NCBI GenBank assembly: GCA_017164015.1
Contig: CP071065.1
Coordinates: forward strand, 6,973,501-7,037,500
Direction: 5' to 3'
DNA from: Nostoc sp. UHCC 0702
Lineage (GTDB): Bacteria; Cyanobacteriota; Cyanobacteriia; Cyanobacteriales; Nostocaceae
Length of the DNA stretch: 64,000 nucleotides
The translations under genes were made by a program, and so were the position numbers. How positions within the stretch are numbered: the stretch's first letter is position 1; every line of letters starts with the position of its first letter. The notes beneath the pieces were generated by a model. The model was not told the DNA's origin. It was given only the letters and a program-made list of their open reading frames with translations, and searched no databases. Positions 49,690 to 59,693 of the stretch are shown here, piece by piece.

Positions 49690-50904
49690 TCACAGATAAT
49701 TAGCGGGGTTTACGGGTGAACCATGATGACGAACTTCAAAATGAAGGTGAGGCCCGGTGGATAAACCTGTGGAACCAACAGCAGCGATCGCTTGTCCTCG
49801 CTGCACTGTTTGCCCTTCGGATACATACAATTGACTGGTATGTCCGTACAGTGTGGTGATACCTTTGCCGTGGTCGATGATTACAGCTCTGCCATAACCA
49901 CCGTACCAGCCTGCAAAAATCACTGTACCCGAATCGGCTGCGCGAATTGTACTACCATAGCCAGCGGCAAAATCTAGCCCAGCGTGAAAGCGGCGATAAC
50001 CAAGAACTGGGTGCATCCGCCAACCAAAAGGACTGCTAGTAGGAGCATCGCTAGGATAGGCAAATACCCCAGTTCCTTGAATGATGATGCTTGTACGGCT
50101 GTTTGTCTTGGCTTGCGCTTCTTCTCTTGCTCTGGCTTCTGCAATTTTCTGCTGAATTAAGGCTTCCAGATTTTTAGAATCTTGGTCTAGCTGGTTTTGC
50201 GCTGCTTCTAAGGCGAGGCGATCGCTATTTAAACGTTGAATCATTTCTGTCTGTGATTGCGCCTGAGCTTGGTAATCAGATTTTTGGGCTAATAATTGCT
50301 GTCGAATCAAGGCAATTTGGTTTTTTTGCTGTTCGACATCAGTTTTTTGTTTATTAATTTGGTTTGCTTGTTGGTCGAGTTTTGCCAAAATTTGCTGGTC
50401 TGCCTGATACAATAGCTTTAATTGATGACGGCGGCTGATAAAGTCGGTGATACTTAGGCTTTGGAGCAAAACAGCCCATCCCTGACGCGTTGGCGATCGC
50501 TGAAGATAACGCAATCGCGCTACTGTGGCAATTTGACGTTCTTCATACAATCGTTCTGCCGCAGCTAAATCAGTTTCTAACTGTTGGAGACGTTGGGTAG
50601 CCAGTTGTAAACGCAATTCACTATCTTGAATGTAGCTGTTTGTAGTTTGTAAATTTTGGTTAATACCAGTTAAATGTTTTTGCGCCTCTTGTTGTAAATT
50701 AGTCAAGCGATCGCGCTCTTGAACCATATTCACGCGCTCTTGATTAATTTGTTGCTGCTGCTGCCGTAGACTATCAATTGAGCCTACGGAGGCTGCATCT
50801 ACTGGTAAAACTGTAATTATTACTAAACTAACGTATAAAATACAGCAAATTAGAATAAATATACAGTAGAAAACTTGTCTTTTGTTGAAAAATGACACTC
50901 TCAT
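49690..50904 (-). CDS. Exported M23 peptidase with coiled coil (EnvC/NlpD-like)
   Basis: 404 residues from ATG 50904. A signal anchor (QVFYCIFILICCILYVSLVI) is followed by a long coiled coil (residues 45-260), then the M23/LytM domain (about 275-400): zinc ligands in YRRFHAGLDFAAGYGS, with TLYGHTSQLYV and GPHLHFEVRHHG completing the H...D...HxH site. All ligands are present, so the domain may be active, unlike EnvC itself. It acts on peptidoglycan in the periplasm during division or, in filaments, septal remodelling. Confidence 0.9.
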   Translation of the reverse strand: MRVSFFNKRQVFYCIFILICCILYVSLVIITVLPVDAASVGSIDSLRQQQQQINQERVNMVQERDRLTNLQQEAQKHLTGINQNLQTTNSYIQDSELRLQLATQRLQQLETDLAAAERLYEERQIATVARLRYLQRSPTRQGWAVLLQSLSITDFISRRHQLKLLYQADQQILAKLDQQANQINKQKTDVEQQKNQIALIRQQLLAQKSDYQAQAQSQTEMIQRLNSDRLALEAAQNQLDQDSKNLEALIQQKIAEARAREEAQAKTNSRTSIIIQGTGVFAYPSDAPTSSPFGWRMHPVLGYRRFHAGLDFAAGYGSTIRAADSGTVIFAGWYGGYGRAVIIDHGKGITTLYGHTSQLYVSEGQTVQRGQAIAAVGSTGLSTGPHLHFEVRHHGSPVNPANYL

Positions 50905-51255
50905 AGTGTGAGCCGAACCCAAGCAAAACTGCCAAACACTATGAGGATTATTCCCAAAATTTCTTGAGTCTAACGGTTTTTCATGATTTGGGATTTGCGA
51001 TCGCTTAGCAAGCCTTAATATTTACCACCTAGGGGAGAAGACAAGGGCTTATATAAGTAGATCGGTACGAATAAAGTTAACTGGTGAGGGTTGTCAGTTG
51101 TCAGTTGTCAGTTGTTAGTTGTCAGTTGTTAGTTGTCAATTGTCAGTTGTAATTATTCTCCATCTGCACCCCTGCACCCCTGCACCCCTGCTCCCCACTC
51201 CCCATTTTCAGATAAAAATCCTCCTTAATTCATAGGCAAGTCATACTTGTAACTG
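50905..51255. repeat. Intergenic region with GTCAGTT and CCCCTGCA repeats
   Basis: 51085-51152 is a tandem of TTGTCAG and TTGTTAG heptamers; 51165-51205 is CACCCCTGCACCCCTGC. The remaining 50905-51080 is ordinary divergent-promoter sequence with one HIP1 site. No gene. Confidence 0.75.
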
Positions 51256-52419
51256 ATGACAAACAGTACAGAAAACTGGTCAAATAAAAATAATGTTGCC
51301 CATGCTGGAGTAATGACAGACCGCGTTTTAATTCTTGGAGGACGGGGACGGATTGGTAGCAGTGTTGCTTTGGATCTAGTCACCCACACAGAAGCAAAAA
51401 TTACAATCACCGGTCGTTCCCCGGAGACTGTCAAAGGTCTTAGTCTGCCTTTGGGGGAACGAATGCAGTTTTTGGTATTAGACTTGGCAGAAGTTGATAA
51501 ACTACGAGGGGCGATCGCAAACTCCGATGTAGTTATCCATTGTGCTGGCCCTTTTCATTACCGGGACGCCAATGTTCTCAAAATCTGCATTGAACAAGGC
51601 GTTAACTATGTAGATGTCAGTGACCATCGTTCTTATACCAGTAAGGCTCTAAATTATCATCAACAAGCTGCTGCTGCTGGCGTGACAGCAATTATTAACA
51701 CTGGAATTTTTCCTGGTGTTTCTAATAGCATGGTACGTCAGGGTGTTGAGCAATTTGATCAACCAGAAAAGATACATTTAAGTTATTTGGTTTCTGGTTC
51801 TGGTGGTGCTGGTGTTACAGTCATGCGGACAACTTTTTTGGGGTTGCAGCATCAGTTTAAAGCTTGGTTAAATGGAGAATGGCAAGTAGTTAAGCCTTAC
51901 AGTGAAAGAGAAGTTATTGAGTTTCCACCACCCTATGGACAAAGTGGAGTTTACTGGTTTGACATGCCAGAAACCTTCACCCTACCTCATGCCTTTCCAT
52001 CGGTGAAAACTGTAATTACTAAATTTGGTTCAGTTCCCGATTTTTATAATCACATGACTTGGATAACTGCTCATCTATTTCCTAAATGGTTAATGCAGAA
52101 GCGCAGTACCATAGAATTTTTGTCTTACGTAAGCCATTTTATGACAGATGTGACGAATCGTTTCACTGGTATTGGAGTTGCAGTTCGTTCTGAAATCACA
52201 GGCAAAAAAAATGGTGAAACAGCCGTTTTTTGTTCAAATTTAGTGCATGAAAATACAGCAGTGATTTCTGGTTGTGGTACGGGTAGTATTGCCCAATTGT
52301 TGCTAGAAACAAAACTCAAACATCCAGGAGTTACTCCTGTAGAAGAAGCATTACCAACAGATTTATTTCTTGAATCTATGCAAAGTCGAGGGATTAAGAT
52401 TCAGCACAATTGGTTGTAG
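51256..52419 (+). CDS. Saccharopine dehydrogenase-like NAD(P)-binding protein
   Basis: 387 residues. A Rossmann fold starts at about residue 22 with RVLILGGRGRIGSSVALDLV, the nucleotide-binding glycine motif, followed by ITITGRSPETVKGLSLPLGE and DVVIHCAGPFHYRDANVLKI. This is the saccharopine dehydrogenase/trans-acting enoyl reductase superfamily (PF03435); the second half differs from true lysine-pathway enzymes. The substrate is unknown. ATG 51256 is used; ATG 51313 just before the Rossmann motif is an alternative. Confidence 0.82.
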   Translation: MTNSTENWSNKNNVAHAGVMTDRVLILGGRGRIGSSVALDLVTHTEAKITITGRSPETVKGLSLPLGERMQFLVLDLAEVDKLRGAIANSDVVIHCAGPFHYRDANVLKICIEQGVNYVDVSDHRSYTSKALNYHQQAAAAGVTAIINTGIFPGVSNSMVRQGVEQFDQPEKIHLSYLVSGSGGAGVTVMRTTFLGLQHQFKAWLNGEWQVVKPYSEREVIEFPPPYGQSGVYWFDMPETFTLPHAFPSVKTVITKFGSVPDFYNHMTWITAHLFPKWLMQKRSTIEFLSYVSHFMTDVTNRFTGIGVAVRSEITGKKNGETAVFCSNLVHENTAVISGCGTGSIAQLLLETKLKHPGVTPVEEALPTDLFLESMQSRGIKIQHNWL

Positions 52420-52630
52420 TCAGTTGTCAGTTGTCGGTTGTGAGTTGTCGGTTGTGAGTTGTCGGTTGTCGGTTGTGAGTTGTCAGTTGTCAGTTGTCAG
52501 TTGTCAGTTGTCGGTTGTCGGTTGTCATTTGTCATTAGTTTTTTTCCTTGTCCCTCCATCTCCCCTGCTCCCCTGCTCCCCTGCTCCCCTGCTCCCCTTC
52601 TCCCCCTGCTCCCCCAGTTCATCAATTGTC
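52420..52630. repeat. GTCAGTT/GTCGGTT and CCCCTGCT repeats
   Basis: 52417-52530 is about sixteen heptamers (GTTGTCA, GTTGTCG, GTTGTGA). 52558-52612 is CTCCCCTGCTCCCCTGCT. The second repeat overlaps the end of the antiporter gene on the other strand. Confidence 0.88.
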
Positions 52631-53907
52631 GCGCGAGGAGCAGTTTTTCTTTGGTTGCTAATCTTGTGTTGATACCAATCCATTAATGGAGTGGCACTAA
52701 TTCCATGCACAATCACAGAAACTACAATGGTGGTGTAAGTTATCCAAGCAATTTTTTCACCAGTTTCCCCTTCTAATCCTTTACCAAGGGCATAGGCAAG
52801 ATAATATAAAGAACCAACACCGCGAATGCCAAACCATCCCAATAACAAGCGAGTTCGTGGATCTAGGTTTCGGTGGTGGGAATTCTCAGAATGTTGACCG
52901 ATTGTGCTAATCCAGACTCCCACAGGTCGGATGACTACAAATAACAAAATTATTACTAACAAAGACTGAGAAGCATAGGTCAGCATTGGCTTTGCTAATA
53001 ATATCGACCCCAATAGTAAAATTGTCCCAACTTCTAAAAGTTTTTCAAGTCGCTCAATAAATTCTAATTGTGCTAGTGGTTTTTCTGGATTTTTGTAACT
53101 GTGTTGAACTACTAACCCAGCAACAAATACTGCCAGAAATCCATAGCCATTCACAAATTCTGTTAAAGAATAAGTTAGTAAAATTATGCTGATTGCAACA
53201 AAGTCTTCCATCAAGTCATCAACAGAACGGCGTTTTTGGATTTTTTGATCAATCCAAACTACTGCTTTGGGAACAATAAATCCCATGACAATACCAGCTG
53301 CGATCGCCCAAATTAAATCAACTCTAATCCAATCTTTGAACCAGTTACCCCATCTCTCATCTTTTAACGCATAAAGTCCAAAATAAACGAAAGGAAAAGC
53401 TAAGGCATCATTTAACCCGCCTTCAGAAGTTAAACCAAAGCGTAACTCATCTTTGTCTTTTGTATCTGTCAGTTGTACTTCTGAGGCTAATACTGGATCT
53501 GTGGGTGCAAGGATTGCCCCTAACAAAATAGCCTCTCCCCAATTCATATTTAAAAACAGTTTCCCTACAGCAGCTATGGCAAAAATTGAAATTGGCATCA
53601 ACAATGCAATTAATCGCGCTGTAATCTGCCAAAGCCCTAACCTAAGTGGAAGAATAATTTTTAATCCGCAGCTAAACACTGAAATTATTACCACAAATTC
53701 TGTGATTCTCTCCAATAATTCAGCATTGAATACTTGATCGCGGCGTAATTGAATGAGTCCTATTCCATTGGGGCCTAGAAAAATGCCAACCACAAGGTAG
53801 ATCAGGGCAAAAGAAAGAGGTAAGCGAGAAATCCAGCCTGAACCTAATGTGACGGCTAGCAAGAGTAGTCCAATCACAAACAAGTGAAGGATATATACGT
53901 CTACCAT
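52525..53907 (-). CDS. CPA1-type Na+/H+ antiporter with repeat-derived tail
   Basis: 460 residues with about twelve membrane segments. The conserved sites of the family are ILAPTDPVLASEVQLTD and TSEGGLNDALAFPFV, the latter with the Asn-Asp pair for ion exchange; LLLGWFGIRGVGSLYYLAYA supplies the conserved Arg region. It exchanges Na+ (or K+) for H+ across the plasma or thylakoid membrane. The last 30 residues (GEQGEKGSRGAGEQGSRGDG) are translated from an intergenic-type tandem repeat and replace whatever the original end was. Monocistronic. Confidence 0.9.
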   Translation of the reverse strand: MVDVYILHLFVIGLLLLAVTLGSGWISRLPLSFALIYLVVGIFLGPNGIGLIQLRRDQVFNAELLERITEFVVIISVFSCGLKIILPLRLGLWQITARLIALLMPISIFAIAAVGKLFLNMNWGEAILLGAILAPTDPVLASEVQLTDTKDKDELRFGLTSEGGLNDALAFPFVYFGLYALKDERWGNWFKDWIRVDLIWAIAAGIVMGFIVPKAVVWIDQKIQKRRSVDDLMEDFVAISIILLTYSLTEFVNGYGFLAVFVAGLVVQHSYKNPEKPLAQLEFIERLEKLLEVGTILLLGSILLAKPMLTYASQSLLVIILLFVVIRPVGVWISTIGQHSENSHHRNLDPRTRLLLGWFGIRGVGSLYYLAYALGKGLEGETGEKIAWITYTTIVVSVIVHGISATPLMDWYQHKISNQRKTAPRATIDELGEQGEKGSRGAGEQGSRGDGGTRKKTNDK

Positions 53908-54271
53908 AGAAATTCTTTTAAAATCATAAACATTGCCTTGTCAGTGTAGTTGCAGTAGCTTTTTTGTACAAATTACTTAAGATAGATTTTAGGAAAAAAT
54001 TCAGTTTCATTTCTACCTCTGTTCAGTTAGCATATATAATCGTGTTGACTGATGACTGCTGACCGATTACAGTCATCAGGCTCGTAGACTCATGATGGCT
54101 ATGCAATGAATATGTTTTTGAGCCTAGTAATAGGTAAATTGAAAATAGCCACAGTCATACTAAGCAAATCAAAAAAATATCAGCAATTGAACCTGATGTT
54201 TTCAGATTTCTTATTGATTAATTGATTTTTTTTATTAAAAATCTATTTTTTATAAAAACAATATATTACTT
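53908..54271. other. A+T-rich promoter region of two divergent genes
   Basis: 364 bp with no gene. The last 80 bp before ATG 54272 is nearly pure A/T; 54050-54085 includes a TGACTGATGACTGCTGACC repeat-like piece. Confidence 0.5.
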
Positions 54272-57200
54272 ATGAGAATAGATGTAAAAAAACTCAAAAT
54301 AACTTTAATAGTTAATCACTCAAAAGCTTTACATTTTTTATCTAATATTCTTCGAGAAGAAGGTTATCAAGTACAAGGATTTATTTTTGGACAACTGGCA
54401 ATCAATGCAGTATTTAACACGCTGCCGGATTTAATTTTTCTTGATGTTGGTATACCTGAAATGGCTCAGTATGAAATTTACCAATATTTGAAAGCTAATA
54501 ACAAAAATCAGGATATTTCAATAATTTTTATCGGCAGTATTAAGCAATTATCTAAGAAAGTCAATTTTTCTCAATTATGTGCTGTAGACTATATTACTAA
54601 ACCAGTGTGCCGTGAAGAAGTTATACTAAGTTTAAAAAATCAAATAACTATTCAAAAGTTACAAAAACAATTAAAAAAGCTAGAAAAGCAAAATAAAAAA
54701 TTAGTTGGTGATCTCAAACAATATCAACAGGTTACAGCAGAATTTAAAGAACGAAACCAGCAAATAGAATCGATTATTAATACAACAAAAGTAGGACTTG
54801 GCTCTATGTCCCAAGCGGCGGTGGGAGCAAACTCGATTACTCACAAGGGGATGGAGTTTACCGCTGCTTGCAATGAAATTGATCTGCTCAAGCAAGAAAA
54901 ACAAGCGCTTGCCAAAGCAGATAGACAAAATATCCAAATGCAAGAACAAATTTCCGATTGCCTGTTAGTGGAAGCTGCATTAAAAGCTAGTGAAAGAAAA
55001 TATCGCAAGTTAGTTGAAGCATCTCAAGACATAATTTGGTCAGTAGATATATCTGGACAAATTACCTTTGTGAACTCTGCCGTCAAAAGAGTTTATGGTT
55101 ATGAACCTCAAGAAATTATGGGGTGTTCTTGGCTTGATTTTGTCTTACCGGATCAGATTGCTGAAAATCAGAAAATATTTGCACATCTTTTCAATGGTGA
55201 ACCGATTTTCCAGCATGAGATTACCTGCATAGCTAAAAATGGTGACTGCTATTATCTGATGGTAAATGCGATCGCCTTACAAAATGAACAGGGCTTGGTT
55301 GTAGGAGCGACAGGTACAGCTAGCAACATCACAGAATATAAACGCGTGCAACAAGCCCTGCAAGAAAATACTATTAAGCTCCGCAACCATAACTTAGTAT
55401 TAACAGAACTAGCGAAAAATCAGCTACTCTACCAAGGTGACTTAAAAGCTGCTTTGCGTGAAATTACAGAAGCAAGCACTAAAAATATCGCAGTAGAGCG
55501 AGCTAGTATTTGGCTAGATGACGACACAGCTAACCATATTCAGTGTCTTGATTTATTTGAGCAGAGTTGCAATCAACACAGCGCCGGATTGACTCTATCA
55601 CTGGCAGACTATCCAGCTTATTTTCAAGCTTTGCAGCAAAACCAACAAATTGTTGCAGATGATGCCTACACAGACCCTAGAACCAAACAATTAGCTGAGT
55701 TTTACTTTACTCCATTCAACATCACTTCTACACTCGATACACCCATCAGGTTGGCGGGAAACACCGTAGGAGTATTATGTCTAGAGGCTGTGGGAGTTAT
55801 TCATTCTTGGACACTAGAAGACCAAAATTTCGCTCGTTCTTTAGGGAATTTGGTATCATTAGCCCTAGAAGCACGGAAACGCCAACAAGCAGAAGCCGCT
55901 CATCGGGCATCTGAAAAAAAGTTAACATCAGCCTTTAGAGCATCTCCCGACCCCATCGCCCTTTCTACTTTCCCAGAAAGTCGCTATACCGAAGTTAACA
56001 ACAGTTTTTGTCGGCTTTTTGGTTATTCTCCTGCTCAAGTCATCGGTCGCACTAACAAAGAATTAAATATTTGGGTGAATCCACAAGAATGTACCTTGGT
56101 GACTCAGATTCTGCAACAGACAAAAGCCATTCGCAACCATGAAGTTGATTTCCGCACAGCCAATGGCGAGGTAAAGACAACGCTGTTTAGTGCAGAATTG
56201 ATCGAGATTGACGGCCAACAGTACGTGCTGGGCACAGCTAAAGATATTACCGATCGCAAGCTGGCAGAAAATGAAAGTCGTTTATTATTGTTAACATCTC
56301 AAGCCATCACTCGCGCCGTTGATGTCAAAAGTGCTTTAAAATTTGTTCTGCGTTTAATTTGTAACACCATCAACTGGGATTTTGGCGAAGCATGGTTACC
56401 CAGTGATGATCGCTCCATCTTAGAACATAGCTTGGTGTGGTACGCAGAGTCAAGCAACTTAGAAGAATTCGGTCGCCAAAGCCAAAGTGTGAAATTTCCT
56501 CCAGGCGCGGGACTACCAGGACGAGTTTGGTACAACCGGGAGCCAGAATGGATAGAAAATGTTTCACAAGTTAGACAGCCAATTTTTTGGCGATCGCTAC
56601 AGGCGGCTAAAGTAGGATTAAAAGCTGGTTTTGGTGTGCCAATTCTGGCTGGGAACCAAGTCTTAGCAGTTTTAGTATTTTTTAAACGCAGTTCAATGGC
56701 AGTAGATAAGCGTTTGCTGTTGCTAGTACGTGCGGTTGCTGCCCAGTTAGGTGGGCTAATTGAGCGCAAACATGTAGAAGCCGCCCACAGACTCAGCGAA
56801 GAACGTTTGCACCTCGCCCTAGAAGCTAGCGATTTAGGGTTATGGGATTGGAATATCAGCAGCGGCAAAATCTATCGTGACTGGCGGTGGAGGAAGATGT
56901 TGGGGTACAAAGACGACGAAATTCCAGACAATGAGTTAGCTATTAAGGAACTGATACATCCAGAAGACTGGCCCGCAGTTAACTCAGCCTTAAACAGCCA
57001 TATCCAAGGCCCTAGTCCGGTTTATGAAGTTGAATTTCGGATGCGTTGTTCCTCTGGTGAGTGGAAATGGATTCAGTCCCGTGGTCAGATTTTTGAGCGT
57101 GACGAGAAAGGTACGCCTTTACGGATGACAGGTACTCACAAAGATATCACAGACTGCAAAACCCTAGAAAGAGAACTAGCCCTAAGACAAGCCCGCCTCA

Positions 57201-59647
57201 ATGCCTTTTTCAGCAGTGCCCCTGTGGGTTTAAGTATTGTAGATAACCAACTGCGGTTTGTGCAAATTAACGAACTGCTGGCAGATATTCATGGACAATC
57301 TCAAAAAGACCATATCGGCAAAACACTTGATGAGATTGTTCCCCAAATAGCATCCTTGGTGACACCATTCTACAAACAAGTACTGTTGACTGGTCAACCG
57401 ATTCTCAACCTAGAGTTGAGTAGCCCATCACCCAAGCAACCGCATATCATCCGCCACTTCCTCACTTCTTATTTTCCCATACCAGGTGAGGCCGATCGCC
57501 CCTCTGGAGTTGGCACCGTCATGGTAGAAATTAGCGATCGCAAACTTGCAGAACTAGCTTTACAAGAAAGCCAGCGACGGTATCAAACATTAGCCGAAGC
57601 CTCACCAGTTTGCATATTTCACGCCGATGTTGAGGGTAACGCCTTATATTTAAATCAACGCTGGAGCGAGATTACAGGACTTAGTTACCGAGATTCTTTA
57701 GGCAAAGGTTGGACAAAAGCTATACATCCAGAAGACCGCGATCGCGTGGTTAGTTTATGGCAGAAAGCAATAGCATCAAAAACAGTACCAGCTCAGTCGG
57801 AACATCGCTACTTGCGTCCTGATGGTACAGTCGTTTGGATTATCGCGCAAGCTTTACCAGACATTGACGAAAATGGAGAAATTCAAAGTTATATCGGTAC
57901 TATTACAGACATTACCCAAAGAAAAATAGCAGAAGAAGCCCTGTGCGAGAGTGCAGAACGGGAAAGAGCCACCGCCCAAGTAATTCAACGGATGCGGCAG
58001 ACACTGGATTTAGAGACGATATTTGCAGCCACAACCCAAGAATTGCGGCAAGTCCTCAACTGCGATCGCGTCGTTGTCTATCGTTTCAATCCCCACTGGG
58101 ATGGCGAATTTGTCTCAGAGTCAGTGGCAGCAGGCTGGATTTCTATGATAGAAGAACACAAAAATCACCCCCATCTGATGGAGAATGCATTCACAGATGA
58201 CCGTTGCTTGGTGAACATATTAAATAATGGAGATGATCAAGAGCAAAATCCTAATATCAAAACAACCCAAGGTACAACTTGCCGCTGTGTGCCAGATATC
58301 TACAAAGCTGGGTTTGATTCTCGTTACATCAACCTTTTGGAAAGGTTTCAAGCAAAAGCCTACATCACTGTCCCCATCTTATGTGGTGATCAACTTTGGG
58401 GATTATTGGCGACTTATCAAAATTCTGCACCCCGCCAATGGAAAACAGGAGAAATTAACATTGTAGTGCAAATTGGCAATCAGTTGGGAGTTGCTTTGCA
58501 GCAGGCTCAATTATTAGCACAAACTCAAAGACAATCACAAGCATTACAAGAAGCTGTCATAGCTGCTGATGCTGCCAACCGTGCCAAAAGCGAATTTCTT
58601 GCCAACATGAGTCACGAATTGCGTACCCCACTCAACGCCATTCTTGGCTTCACCCAAGTCATGAGTCATGACAAGTCTCTATCCAGTGAACATCAGCAAA
58701 ACCTCACAATTATCAATCGTGCTGGCGAACATCTGCTCAACTTAATCAACGACATTCTGGAAATGTCGAAAATCGAAGCAGGTAGAACCACATTAAATGT
58801 TAGCAGTTTTGACTTAATGCGCCTCTTGCAAAGCCTGCAAGAAATGTTACATTTCCGTGCTGCTTCTAAGAACCTAGAACTCATCTTTGAATATAGTCCA
58901 GAGCTACCGCAATATGTGCAAACTGACGAAAGCAGACTGCGTCAAGTCTTGCTTAACCTTTTGGGAAATGCCATCAAATTTACTGTTACAGGTATTGTAA
59001 CGCTACGCGTGAGGCTGGGGACTGGGGGCTGGGGACTAGGGACTGGGGACTGGGGACTAGGGACTGAGAACAAGGAAAATACCCAATCCCCAATACCCAA
59101 TACCCAATACCCAATACCCAATACCCAATCCCCAATCCCCAATACCCAATCCCCAATACCCAATACCCAATACCCAATCCCCAATACCCAATCCCCAATC
59201 CCCAATACCCAATCCCCAATCCCCAATCCCCAATCCCCAATCCCCAATCCCCAATCCCTAATCTTCGAGGTACAAGACACTGGCCCTGGTATTTCTCCCC
59301 AAGAAATTGACTTGCTTTTTGAAGCTTTTGGGCAGACTGAAAGTGGCAGAAAATCTCAGCAGGGGACAGGATTAGGCTTGGCAATTAGCCGCAAATACGT
59401 GCAACTGCTGGGGGGAGATATTACCGTCAGCAGCAAGCTGGGTATGGGTAGTACATTTAGCTTTGATATTCAGATTGGTGTAGCAAGAGCCAGCGAAATT
59501 CAAATACACCAAACTCAACGCCAAGTTATTGGTTTAGCACCACAGCAACAAGAATACCGAATATTGGTAGTTGATGATGTTACAGACAATCGTATTGTAC
59601 TAGTACAGCACGGCGGAAATAAACCAAGCATTATTGTGAGAAACTAA
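54272..59647 (+). CDS. Giant hybrid sensor histidine kinase, 3' end replaced by an IS
   Basis: 1791 residues: receiver (10-125, ending YITKPVCREEV), coiled linker, PAS (about 245-365), GAF (385-540), PAS (545-665), GAF (670-830), three PAS (840-1225), phytochrome-type GAF (1240-1420), HisKA with SHELRTPLNAILGF (about 1448), HATPase (1555-1720) and the beginning of a second receiver, YRILVVDDVTDNRIVL. The last residues come from the IS at 59603, so that receiver is lost. The third GAF has GFDSRYINLLERF where bilin-binding proteins have Cys-His, so no bilin is expected by that route. Within the HATPase, 80 residues (1583-1663; SPIPNTQYPIPN...) are translated from a tandem repeat. It is cytosolic. 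Activity is doubtful. Confidence 0.88.
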   Translation: MRIDVKKLKITLIVNHSKALHFLSNILREEGYQVQGFIFGQLAINAVFNTLPDLIFLDVGIPEMAQYEIYQYLKANNKNQDISIIFIGSIKQLSKKVNFSQLCAVDYITKPVCREEVILSLKNQITIQKLQKQLKKLEKQNKKLVGDLKQYQQVTAEFKERNQQIESIINTTKVGLGSMSQAAVGANSITHKGMEFTAACNEIDLLKQEKQALAKADRQNIQMQEQISDCLLVEAALKASERKYRKLVEASQDIIWSVDISGQITFVNSAVKRVYGYEPQEIMGCSWLDFVLPDQIAENQKIFAHLFNGEPIFQHEITCIAKNGDCYYLMVNAIALQNEQGLVVGATGTASNITEYKRVQQALQENTIKLRNHNLVLTELAKNQLLYQGDLKAALREITEASTKNIAVERASIWLDDDTANHIQCLDLFEQSCNQHSAGLTLSLADYPAYFQALQQNQQIVADDAYTDPRTKQLAEFYFTPFNITSTLDTPIRLAGNTVGVLCLEAVGVIHSWTLEDQNFARSLGNLVSLALEARKRQQAEAAHRASEKKLTSAFRASPDPIALSTFPESRYTEVNNSFCRLFGYSPAQVIGRTNKELNIWVNPQECTLVTQILQQTKAIRNHEVDFRTANGEVKTTLFSAELIEIDGQQYVLGTAKDITDRKLAENESRLLLLTSQAITRAVDVKSALKFVLRLICNTINWDFGEAWLPSDDRSILEHSLVWYAESSNLEEFGRQSQSVKFPPGAGLPGRVWYNREPEWIENVSQVRQPIFWRSLQAAKVGLKAGFGVPILAGNQVLAVLVFFKRSSMAVDKRLLLLVRAVAAQLGGLIERKHVEAAHRLSEERLHLALEASDLGLWDWNISSGKIYRDWRWRKMLGYKDDEIPDNELAIKELIHPEDWPAVNSALNSHIQGPSPVYEVEFRMRCSSGEWKWIQSRGQIFERDEKGTPLRMTGTHKDITDCKTLERELALRQARLNAFFSSAPVGLSIVDNQLRFVQINELLADIHGQSQKDHIGKTLDEIVPQIASLVTPFYKQVLLTGQPILNLELSSPSPKQPHIIRHFLTSYFPIPGEADRPSGVGTVMVEISDRKLAELALQESQRRYQTLAEASPVCIFHADVEGNALYLNQRWSEITGLSYRDSLGKGWTKAIHPEDRDRVVSLWQKAIASKTVPAQSEHRYLRPDGTVVWIIAQALPDIDENGEIQSYIGTITDITQRKIAEEALCESAERERATAQVIQRMRQTLDLETIFAATTQELRQVLNCDRVVVYRFNPHWDGEFVSESVAAGWISMIEEHKNHPHLMENAFTDDRCLVNILNNGDDQEQNPNIKTTQGTTCRCVPDIYKAGFDSRYINLLERFQAKAYITVPILCGDQLWGLLATYQNSAPRQWKTGEINIVVQIGNQLGVALQQAQLLAQTQRQSQALQEAVIAADAANRAKSEFLANMSHELRTPLNAILGFTQVMSHDKSLSSEHQQNLTIINRAGEHLLNLINDILEMSKIEAGRTTLNVSSFDLMRLLQSLQEMLHFRAASKNLELIFEYSPELPQYVQTDESRLRQVLLNLLGNAIKFTVTGIVTLRVRLGTGGWGLGTGDWGLGTENKENTQSPIPNTQYPIPNTQSPIPNTQSPIPNTQYPIPNTQSPIPNTQSPIPNPQSPIPNPQSLIFEVQDTGPGISPQEIDLLFEAFGQTESGRKSQQGTGLGLAISRKYVQLLGGDITVSSKLGMGSTFSFDIQIGVARASEIQIHQTQRQVIGLAPQQQEYRILVVDDVTDNRIVLVQHGGNKPSIIVRN
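59013..59262 (+). repeat. Tandem repeats inside the kinase ATPase domain
   Basis: First GGGGACT/GGGGGCT units (59018-59066), then about twenty-two CCCAATA/CCCAATC heptamers (59082-59262). Both remain in frame and lie between the N box and the G1 box (VQDTGPGI) of the ATPase domain. Confidence 0.92.
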
Positions 59648-59693
59648 GAAAGTAGAGTCAAAGCAGTTTAGGCTGAAAACAAGGGAACCTGGT

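Noticed and set aside
58942..59384. Three minus-strand frames with GDWGLGIGYW repeats
   Set aside because: They are the translated heptamer repeat on the opposite strand of the kinase gene.
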